Origin: Isoetes taiwanensis
Taxonomy: Eukaryota; Streptophyta; Lycopodiopsida; Isoetales; Isoetaceae
Assembly (NCBI GenBank): GCA_021234155.1
Contig: JAJEKV010000066.1
Location: 5,729,050-5,793,049 of the forward strand
Length of the DNA stretch: 64,000 nt
Direction: 5' to 3'
In this document: one piece after another, positions 55,302 to 64,000 of the stretch
Layout of the letters: the number at the start of each line of letters is the position of its first letter
Numbering within the stretch: the first letter of the stretch is position 1
Notes under the pieces: generated by a model
Databases searched by the model: none
Seen by the model: the letters and a program-made list of their open reading frames with translations, nothing else
Told to the model about the DNA's origin: nothing
Made by a program: the position numbers and the translations under genes

Positions 55302-58300
55302 GGGCGGATTTGGGGTCTGAAAATGGCCTCCTATCAGCCATTCCACGTCATATTTCCGCTCCTTTTTTCCCATGCCACCTAGGATACCAAAATCTCATCA
55401 TTCTGGTTTACTTGGAATATTCTCCCGAATAAGGGGATTAGCGTATTCATGCCATATGTATTTAATTCTGGTTGTTGACAGGGCTGATGCAACATGTGGC
55501 TTTCTAAAAAGCCACTTGCATTATAGCATACACGCAACTCATGGCGGTGCCTCTTGGTTTGTCGGATACCAAGCGTGCGTGTTCCGATTCTTTAGCTATT
55601 TTCATTTAGAGGCCATGGCCATACAAGCTTCCGCCTTCCACATTTCAAAATTTGAATGTGTAGGTTGAAGCTTTGTATCGAACTTTCATTCGGTATTTAC
55701 TGGTCGCCTATGGGTGGTTCACATGGAGAAGTTTAGGCCCTCCGAAGTTAAAGCGAGTCGGCCGATTAAAAATTCAGCTTTTGCATCAGCTCATAAGTTG
55801 GATCTTGCAAGGGCTGATTTTTTTCCAAACAGGGCTGAATTTTTTTTGCCTCGGCCCGCGGGTTTTAAGCCGGTAACCCGCAGTTTGTCCATGTGAACCC
55901 AAAGATTAACCGGATCTTTACTTCATCCCAATACAAAGGCTTTCCGCCCCTACAATTCAAAATTTGAATTTGCTTAATGTATAAAAGCATGGATTGTAGG
56001 AGAATGGACTTTTCGATTTCCATATGCACGTTGCAAATTTCAAAAAGCGAGGTTAATACGGACGTTCGGCTCACCACGGCGAATTGTCTTTGGGGCATAC
56101 AAATTGTACACCTTCATTTCGCCCGTGCGATCCACGCAAAGATGGAAGCTCCAAATGATGTGTGGATAAGGATCCAACCGACTCACGAATATGCTCCAGT
56201 CTTCAATCGCAAAAAAAGGTCTAAAAAATAAGAACTTAGACCTCGGCGTGTTGTGTCTTGCGGCTCAAAAGTGTTGACATCCGGGCGGATGGCGGTTTAT
56301 ATCCATTGGATCCGTTGAGTGGCAAGAAACCGCCATTCGGGGCGTTTCAAGTTTAGTCCGATTTTGTGGTGACGGTAACTCGCCTCCTAGGATATTGTGA
56401 GAGATTGAGAGGGATGAAGGCATTCGAATCAAATACGCCCTTGAGATGAGCCGCTTCCGATAAGGAAGGGAAATGTCCGTGAAGATGCTAATAAATGACA
56501 TTATACTTTGCAATGTGAAGGGTTTATACATTCTTGAAGTACAAAGGTTATGGTGTTTGTGTTTAGATATCGCTAATACAAGAAGGCTTTGACTACCTTT
56601 AAACAATAGATTCCTTTAAAACTCTATTGCTATTTGAATTATAGCAAAAATGAGTCTTGAAACTCTTTAAGTAGTAGAAGAACTCTTTGACTAGTTATCC
56701 ATTTGATGACCATTTTTTTAAGAAAATATGATATGTGACATTCTTATATGCAAACATTCATAAAATTTATGAACATTGAAGGTCAAAGCCATCCTTGTTT
56801 AAAGAGGATCATATGATCTTGAAATCTTCATGCTTGAAAGTAATTGCATATAAGAAATTACCTGGTGTGATCCTTGCGTAAAAAGTAAATAGAAACACAA
56901 ATATTCAACTTACAACTTAGCGTAAACAAATAGTATTTTAATAAACCAACACTTTATATACTAACACTTTACACTTTAAATAAGATATTTCTTTCTTTCC
57001 TTTTACTTGAAAGCTATTTTTTTTTTTTCAAGATGGATCACACCAAGCCCGAATAATACATATGCAAAAAAAAAGGGACACACTAAATTCGCATGGTGTG
57101 ATCCACTTTCTTATTTGTTGTCAAATTAAAATTAAACACAAGTACTCATTCCTATTTGTATCTAAAATGCTTTACCACTCTTAAGTAAATAAGTCATTAT
57201 CCCTTTCAAAGAGCATATTATTTTTCAAGAAGGATCACACCAAATAGTACATATGCAAAAAATGGAACACACTAAATTAGCATCGTGTGATCCACTTTTT
57301 CTTATTTGTGTCAAATTAAAATTAAACACAAGTACCCCTTCTCATTTAATGCTTTACCACCCCAAGTGCATAAAGTTATTAGTCCTTTTCAAAGAGCATA
57401 TCTTTTTTTTTAAGAAGGATCACATCAAGCATCCTATTTGCATCTAAAATACTTTACCAACTCTAGTAGTACATAAAGTTATTAGCCCTTTTCAAAAAGC
57501 AAACACTTTATCAATAAATGAGCACGTCACATATCCACACTTAACTTCAAATAAGACACATATGTATTTCTTTTATTAAAAGATAATCAAAGTAATTTTA
57601 CTATAGGAAGTCATGTTTTCCAAAAGATCACACCAAGCGAATTTTGTATAAGCTAAAAGGTTGGAATATACTAAATTAAGCATGGTGTGATCCACTTTCT
57701 TGTTTGTTGTCAATAGATAATAACACCAAGTCCCTCATCAATAGTCTCTCATTTGCATATAAAATATGTATCATTCCAAGTTATATTATGTTTTTCGAAG
57801 AGGGTCCCAAAGCAAAATACAAACACATAATCAATAAGCCAACACTTTACCAACAACCAAAGCTTTATTAAATAAGATTTTTATGTTATTTTATCAAACC
57901 TAACAATGTTTCCATATGTGACACTTTGAGTTAACTGATCCAAAGGCTCATGAAAAGCGACATTTTATACAATATGTCTTTGGAGCTTTTGTGTCGTGGC
58001 ATTAGTAAACACCCTCTAATGGAGCAAATATTTTGTAACTCATTTTTTCAACAACCCCGGATGCACGTCTTATCAAACATTTCTTCATTGCAAGGACACC
58101 ATTCTCATAAGGCTTGCACAATTAAACTAAACGAGGTCATGGGACGACTTTCAAGCTCGGCTCCCACAATTTTACAACGTAAAAACTAGATGCCCATTGC
58201 CACCTAATGTATATCTTGGAAAAGCATGTCTCTTATGTCCATATGTTGAACAACAACGATGCGGTAATGCTTTTCCCTAGTCCCAAATCCCCGACATCCG

Positions 58301-59339
58301 ATAAATATAGCCCAAAGAAAAATATTTGATTCAGAGAGTGAATATAAATCAAGAAGAGGGAAGAAAAAAAGCAAGGATCACATGACGCGAAATCTCACTA
58401 CACATTTACAAAGTGCATATGCATTTTTAGCATGGTGTGATCCATGTATTATTGAGGGTGCAAATTTGCAAATATCCTCCTCTTCAAACCCCTTCCCCCC
58501 CCCTTCCCTTTTTTTTTTTTTGCAATATACTATCCATAGCATTTATTTTGAACCCTATAGTTCTACCTATTCATTAGCGTATGAATGTCGCTCGGCGATG
58601 TAACTCCATAGTCATCCTTCCGTTAAGGATAGCATTCTCACCCACAAGCCTATGGATAGATATCCTTCCACCGTCATGCCTTTATTGTTTTGTAAGTGAT
58701 GAACTACTTGAGAAGCAATGTAGGAGTACTAGGAGCAATGATGGATGCAATTAGAGATACGAGATCGGTCGTTGAATTGTAAGAATGAATGGCGGTGAAG
58801 CAATACGATGAATGGGAAGAGCCGAAAAGTAGGAAAACTTCAAATGAAAATTTGGGTAGTAAAACATGGCATGTAACGACGTTTGCTTGTCCGCACATCG
58901 CCTCGCCGTTGTTGCTTAACTCTATGCTCGCCCATAAAAACACGCACTATTGGAGACTTGGATTCCAAATGAAGAGCGCGAAGGAGAGGATGCACGTGAA
59001 GGCGCTAATGTGAACAATGGAAATCTTGGTGCCAAAATTTGAAAAAGTGGTTGGTGCATGTGGGCATGTGCACGTGAGGGCGGGAAAAGTAGCCATTATT
59101 TTGGTCCAGCGATCACGATTTTTGAAAAAATGCGGGCCATTAATGTGGTTGCAATGAATGCACAAACATGTCCTATGAAATTTCACATGTGGATGCCAAG
59201 TAAGCCTGCTCCTCTTTCTACTTGCCAACTAATCTTACGACTTTGGAAAAAAATGCGCAAAACATCATTGGTCGCGAGAAACATGACGTGGAATTACGGC
59301 ATCTAAGATAAGGGCCATTTTGAGACCCCAAATCCGCCC
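55302..59339. mobile_element. Element D: 4.0-kb terminal-inverted-repeat element with TA target duplication
   Basis: The left end GGGCGGATTTGGGGTCT and its reverse complement at the right end are followed by further inverted similarity (AAAATGGCC, ATTCCACGTCAT, a T-run) for about 80 bp. TA flanks both ends (55300-55301 and 59340-59341), and removal with one TA restores the C reading frame. No transposase is recognised inside: frames are short and the centre is a hairpin-bearing satellite. A TA duplication suggests Tc1/mariner-like mobilisation, but the ends are not a family I know. Confidence 0.7.
57031..57840. repeat. Diverged tandem array, about four units of 185-205 bp, inside element D
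   Basis: Units start near 57031, 57231, 57415 and 57620. Each has GGATCACACCAAG-like sequence, a link, then GCATGGTGTGATCCACTTTC and TCAAATTAAAATTAAACAC. GATCACACC and GGTGTGATC within a unit are inverted, so each unit can fold. Outlying copies of the motif are seen at about 56863 and 58430. Confidence 0.75.
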
Positions 59340-59341
59340 TA

Positions 59342-59746
59342 ATGGGGCACTATTTCCGATTGCTCTTCTCATCATTTCTAGGAGGGTTGGGGAATCCAAA
59401 ACCTCCCTCACGGATCAGGGGTATGTTGTTTGAAAGACTCCACGTGAAAAACCTTGTGAATCTTTAAGCGGGGTGGCAATTCCAAACGATATGCCCGCTC
59501 TCCCCCCACGCCGATAATTTTGAGCGGTCCAGCCCATCTAGGTGCCAACTTCTTGCGTTTCGATCTTAAGCTTGGCTTGTTTCACTTTAATCTTAAGCCA
59601 AACGAATTCGCCCACACGGAAAATGCGTGGGGTTACGTGTTTGTCGGCTACACTCTTCGGCGAGGCTGCGTCGCATAATAAATAAATAACCCGCCTAACT
59701 TCTTCGACCAGCGCTTGCATCTCCAAGAGGAGTTGTTGAGAAACCT
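59342..59746 (-). pseudogene. Chromovirus C: integrase C-terminal module
   Basis: Minus-strand reading gives LLLEMQALVEEVRRV, RIFRVGEFVWLKIKVKQAK, then RWAGPLKIIGVGGERAYRLELP and LKIHKVFHVESFKQHTPDP, the usual gypsy integrase tail. A one-base frame change lies near 59575 and another with a stop near 59420. The upstream border is element E at 59747; the downstream border is element D. Confidence 0.75.
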
Positions 59747-60335
59747 TGTTGTGCGTTTTTTCTTGACTATTTTTGCATGATGTGCTTAAATTGATGAAAT
59801 GTGTGCATAAATGGAGAACACTATGGGTGTAATGTGGAGAAAATGTAAAAAATGTGAAAATATTGGGGATGAAGCATTTATGATGTATAGAAGTTGAACT
59901 TATGGACTTGAAGGTGTATAAAAGTCCTTTTCAATGGTTAAAGCATGGGGGTGAAGTGGCGCAATCCTAGGAGACATGTAAGTTATTGGAGATCTAATGG
60001 TGGAGATTGCTTAAAGATGAATGAAGGAGATTTGATGTGTAAGTTTAAGAGGAGGGGTACGTCTCCTCATTCTCTCTCTCACACTCTTGCTCTTTTGAGG
60101 AGATTATCCATTTTGTATAGAGTGTTCCATGGAAGAAATAAATAATGAAGAGGAGGATGAACCTCCAGATTATCTAGATTATGATTTGGTTGTGCAATTG
60201 AGGTGTTTTGATCTCTTGTTCCATTCTTCATCTGCAATTTGTGTTAATCTATTTGCTGGTAGAGTGTGGCGCAGCCTGATGCATATATTTTGCATTCTGC
60301 TCAGCTTGGGGTTTGGTCCATTCTGGTGGATTACA
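59747..60335 (+). repeat. Left LTR of element E
   Basis: 589 bp, TG...CA. It contains two short overlapping frames (59945-60145 and 60129-60338) repeated in the other LTR; they share no known domain and are probably chance. Confidence 0.92.
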
Positions 60336-62046
60336 TAAGTGGGGGGCATTGCGAGAATAGCAGCATTCTATCAGCAAAGAATACAATTATATGGAGCAAT
60401 TCTTCATTTGGAATAAAGAATATATGGTGATATGTCTGATATTATCTCAAAGCAAGAAAAACCGCCATCTCTCAATTGACTTTTGAAGCAGCAATCAAGA
60501 GGTATGATTTGAATGCTTTATTTATCTGGCCAGCACAATAAGAATGGAAGCAATAAAAGTAAAACAAATTTACATATTCTTGTCGATTTGATTGAAGAAA
60601 GCCAACTAAAGCTAGCCTCCAGAGATTCCTCTTTGATATTGGTTTACCTTTTTCTGAAAATCTACAGCCTTGCCTTGCCTGCCTTCAGCGATCTTCAGGC
60701 CATACCTGCAAAGGGAAAAACCATATCCCATCATTCCTTGCTTTATTCTTGCTGCATCGCTTTGCCATCTGCCTGACGCCTCCATACCTTCTGTGTTTCT
60801 ACCATATCGATCTGCTCTTCTGTTAGATCCCCATACCCTAAATTGGCCATATCCAACTGCCCTGTCGAATGCTGCACCCGAGCCTGCAAAAAACCCAAGA
60901 GGAGGGATTGGCGATTTGCCCAAGCGTGACCATCAGGAGGCATTCGATTCTGCTAGCCATTGCTGATCTGCCATGATGAAAAAAATTCAGAGAAGAGGAG
61001 TCGAACTGCTGCCACCGTGATGCCATAGCCAAACCTTGTTACAAGCTTCGCAGCCATACCTTACCTGTCTTGCCATCTCTGTTCGATGGACCTGCAGAAG
61101 AAAGAAGCCCTAAACTGATCTGCTTTCCGATACCCTAACCACCATCGCCGTGCGCACAGAGTAGCAGAGAAAAGAAGAAGAAAAATAAAAAGAAAAAGAA
61201 GTAAAAGCTGTTTAATACAAAAAAGATAGTGAAAATTTTTCAAAAGTAATTGGAATGGGATGGTAAGAGATGTAGTAGCAAATGCGAGGTTCGCTGTTCA
61301 AATCCAGACCAAGTTCATATTTTAGCAAAGTCCCAAAGACCAAGTTAAAGTCCCAATATTGCACTTGACCATATTATTTATGCAAGCATATATATGTGCC
61401 CAAAACATATTCCCAAATATTACGAAGAATTGAAGTTCCTTTGAAGAATCAACCATTGTTGTTTGGAATTTTAATATTTTTGAAGACCATCAATGTTCAG
61501 AGAAGACTATTTATCCAGAAACAAGCCTATTCAAGTCAAATGCCATATTAGGAAGATCAAGATTATGTGGTTAGTGTTTATGCTTTTGCAATTCGATTGG
61601 ATCTAATTTCCAAGTTTTTTCAAGAATTCAAGCTATCAAATGAAGTTGTACAAGTTTTATTTTTTATTTAAGTGATTATGGATGGCATGATGGATGTGCT
61701 GACCTAGAAAGGCAGCATCATCTCATGACCTATGTAAAATGTGATGAAAAATTATAAGTGTTATGAAAGGGATAGAGCGCCATACTGGGCAGTAGAGCGA
61801 GGGTGCCACTGACCTGGATGGGACTTGCCACCCTATAATTGATGAAGATGAAGTGATGTTAGAAGTTTTTAGTATTTTTTTTCCTTGGAAGACTTCTATA
61901 GATGTTTTTGAAGGCTTGAAGACATTTGGACATTGGATTTTTGTTAAGTTGTGATGCTATTAGAGGACCAAGTTGAAGACATGAAGATCAAAGAAAAGAT
62001 TTTTGAAAAATTCATCGGGACGATGAATAATCTTGGGGGGGAATAA
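60336..62046 (+). other. Interior of element E
   Basis: It starts TAAGTGGGGGGCATTG, where TGGGGGGC may be the primer site, but no tRNA partner is certain. No retroviral protein motif is found. A minus-strand frame of 103 codons (60923-60612) is unsupported. A tRNA-like block lies at 61255-61310. Confidence 0.6.
61255..61310 (+). repeat. tRNA-like sequence (possible SINE head) in element E
   Basis: ATGGTAAGAGATGT and GCTGTTCAAATCC resemble pol III A and B boxes at suitable distance. No full cloverleaf can be drawn, so this is not called a tRNA gene. Confidence 0.35.
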
Positions 62047-62635
62047 TGTTGTGCGTTTTTTCTTGACTATTTTTGCATGATGTGCTTAAATTGATGAAAT
62101 GTGTGCATAAATGGAGAACACTATGGGTGTAATGTGGAGAAAATGTAAAAAATGTGAAAATATTGGGGATGAAGCATTTATGATGTATAGAAGTTGAACT
62201 TATGGACTTGAAGGTGTATAAAAGTCCTTTTCAATGGTTAAAGCATGGGGGTGAAGTGGCGCAATCCTAGGAGACATGTAAGTTATTGGAGATCTAATGG
62301 TGGAGATTGCTTAAAGATGAATGGAGGAGATTTGATGTGTAAGTTTAAGAGGAGGGGTACGTCTCCTCATTCTCTCTCTCACACTCTTGCTCTTTTGAGG
62401 AGATTATCCATTTTGTATAGAGTGTTCCATGGAAGAAATAAATAATGAAGAGGAGGATGAACCTCCAGATTATCTAGATTATGATTTGGTTGTGCAATTG
62501 AGGTGTTTTGATCTCTTGTTCCATTCTTCATCTGCAATTTGTGTTAATCTATTTGCTGGTAGAGTGTGGCGCAGCCTGATGCATATATTTTGCATTCTGC
62601 TCAGCTTGGGGTTTGGTCCATTCTGGTGGATTACA
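62047..62635 (+). repeat. Right LTR of element E
   Basis: 589 bp, offset exactly 2300 from the left LTR, with one base difference seen. It is followed by the target duplication AACCT. Confidence 0.92.
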
Positions 62636-62640
62636 AACCT

Positions 62641-64000
62641 CTACTTTAGAGACGGGGTTATGCCATGTATCTGGGGTAAGGCATTGATAACCATAATTTA
62701 TCATAAAGGGAGACATCCTGGAAGATTCCTGCTTCATACTGTTATAAGCAAACTCGACCAGATAAATATAGTCAGCCCATTGTGATTGCTTACTCCATAC
62801 ATAACTTCTTAGCATATCCTCTATAATGCGATTGGTCCGCTCTGTCTAGCCATCTGTTTGAGGATGATATGCTGTGCTCATAGCAAGCTTGGTCTGAATG
62901 GTGGTAAAGAAATCTTTCCAGAATGCGCTCACAAATTTGGGATCCCTATCCGACACAATTACTCGTGGCATTCCGTGTAATCTGAAGATTTCCTTGGCAA
63001 ATAGCAGAGCAGTATCAAAGGCTGTATCCGTGGTACAACATGGCAAGAAATGAGCCATTTTCGACAATTTGTCGACCACAACCATCAAAGCATCATATCC
63101 CCGGAGAGTCCTTGGAAGGCCCACAATAAAATCCATGGTTATCACTTCCCATTTGGCATTGGGCACATCCAGAGGTTGTAGCTCACCTAGGATTCTTAAC
63201 TGTTCTGCTTTAGTCTGCTGGCACACCTGACACTGCCTAATATATTTGGCAATGTCCTTCTTCATAGAAGGCCAGAAATAACTGGAGCGAATCTTAAAGT
63301 AGGTTTTCATAAACCCTGCGTGTCCAGCTATAGGGCTATTGTGTGTGTCATGAAGAATGAGTTTCCGTACTCCTGAAGTCTGCGGTACACACAACTTATC
63401 CTTGTGATATAATAAATTGCCCTCTTTCTTATAAACACGGAAAGCGTCACGCTCTGCATCCGTGCGAGCTTCCTTAGCCAAACTCTCCCAAATGTCACAG
63501 AACTCCGGATCTGTGGCCAAGGTCTGTTCTATCTGTTTGCCAAACTCACTGGTAAGCGTAGAAATGGCATTGCAATGGGTTCGGGTCACCAAGGGGTGGC
63601 GTGATAAAGCATCTGCAACCACGTTGTGCTTGCCAGGCTTATACATAATCTCAAAATCATACTCCTCGAGAAATTCCATCCATCTTCTCTGACGGAGATT
63701 GAGGTTTGGCTGGGTGGATAAATAACGGAGACTTTGATGATCCGTATCCAATTGGAATCTTCTACCAAGAAGGTAGTGTCGCCATATCCGCAGAGCACGT
63801 ACAACGGCTAACAATTCCTGATCATGGGTAGGATATCGCTGCTCTGTCTCATTCATCTTCTTTGAATCGTAGGCAATTACCCTCCCCTCCTGCATTAGGA
63901 CCCCACCGGTGGCAATTTTACTGGCATCTGTTGCCACTAGCTTATCCTGTTCAGGATCTGGTAATGTGAGAACTGGTGCTGATGTTAGGGCATCCTTAAG
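62641..64000 (-). pseudogene. Chromovirus C: RNase H and integrase
   Basis: The frame enters from beyond the window (VLTLPDPEQ). RNase H: VATDASKIATGGVLM, the E and D motifs (YPTHDQELLAVVRAL, LDTDHQSLRYL) and ALSRHPL. Integrase: the HHCC module (HDTHNSPIAGH ... CQVCQQTK), then TMDFIVGLP, IVSDRDPKF and HPQTDG. A TAG at 62846-62848 replaces the Gln of the QTER box, and TER-TNRIIEDMLRSYV follows in the same frame. The reading then runs to element E at 62640 and resumes at 59746. Apart from this stop the 450 codons are open, so the copy died recently. Confidence 0.85.

Larger units (their letters stand above)
59747..62635 (+). mobile_element. Element E: young non-autonomous LTR retrotransposon
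   Basis: Two 589-bp LTRs (59747-60335 and 62047-62635) start TGTTGTGCG and end GGATTACA. By eye they differ at one base only (A at 60024, G at 62324). The 5-bp target duplication AACCT is perfect (59742-59746 and 62636-62640). A purine tract with seven G (62034-62041) precedes the right LTR, giving plus orientation. The 1711-bp interior has no gag or pol motif. The element splits the integrase of C and was mobilised by another element's enzymes. Confidence 0.92.

Noticed and set aside
60612-60923. A 103-aa minus-strand protein in element E
   Set aside because: It has no homology by eye, no start context, and runs opposite to the element.
61255-61310. A functional tRNA gene in element E
   Set aside because: Box-like motifs are present but no acceptor stem or anticodon stem pairs around them.
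59945-62785. The 66-codon and 69-codon frames repeated in both LTRs of E
   Set aside because: They are identical because the LTRs are, not because of protein selection; no known domain.

Overview
The window looks like gene-poor, repeat-dominated chromosomal DNA of a land plant with a large genome. Evidence: Ty3/gypsy polyproteins of plant type (chromodomain and non-chromodomain lineages), a plant-type FCP1/NIF-like HAD phosphatase family, tRNA-derived SINE-like sequence, AT-rich spacers and short exons in long introns. A tyrosine-recombinase retroelement and an unusual DDE-like gene family make a seed-free plant (fern or lycophyte-like) my best guess, but no single-copy marker gene is present to prove it. 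No intact housekeeping gene, rRNA or CRISPR array was found.

Layout. (1) 1-21.96 kb: two diverged copies of the same three-gene set, in the same order and orientation: a plus-strand DDE-transposase-like gene (end of one copy at 3-131; nearly whole decayed copy at 13.05-16.14 kb), a small plus-strand ORF (2.09-2.47 kb and 16.7-16.93 kb) and a minus-strand multi-exon gene encoding a unique N-terminal domain, a coiled coil, a CPFC zinc-finger-like segment and a HAD/FCP1-like domain (7.43-11.43 kb and 17.70-21.22 kb). The second HAD gene is interrupted by a SINE. Foldback elements and short duplications fill 2.5-7.4 kb. (2) 21.965-29.699 kb: one DIRS-order retroelement on the minus strand with reverse transcriptase, RNase H and tyrosine recombinase remnants, bounded by split direct repeats (A1 / B1-A2 / B2). 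(3) 29.7-41 kb: old non-coding DNA with several local duplications and one coiled-coil ORF. (4) 41-42.3 kb: a plus-strand LINE reverse-transcriptase relic. (5) 42.6-64 kb: a nest of retroelements, all large ones on the minus strand. Gypsy element A (42.64-43.94) is split by a gag-only LTR element B2 (43.943-47.767), which is split by a non-chromoviral gypsy element B1 (47.768-52.946), which is split by a chromovirus C (52.947 to beyond 64.0), which is itself split by a 4.0-kb terminal-inverted-repeat element D (55.302-59.339) and a very young non-autonomous LTR element E (59.747-62.635). The 5' parts of A, B2, B1 and C must lie to the right of the window.

The coding parts of A, B1 and C follow the usual protease-RT-RNase H-integrase order when read on the minus strand, and the reading frame of C can be followed across both insertions. 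Element E shows one LTR mismatch in 589 bp and a perfect 5-bp target duplication, so it is the youngest event seen. Names A, B1, B2, C, D and E are mine.
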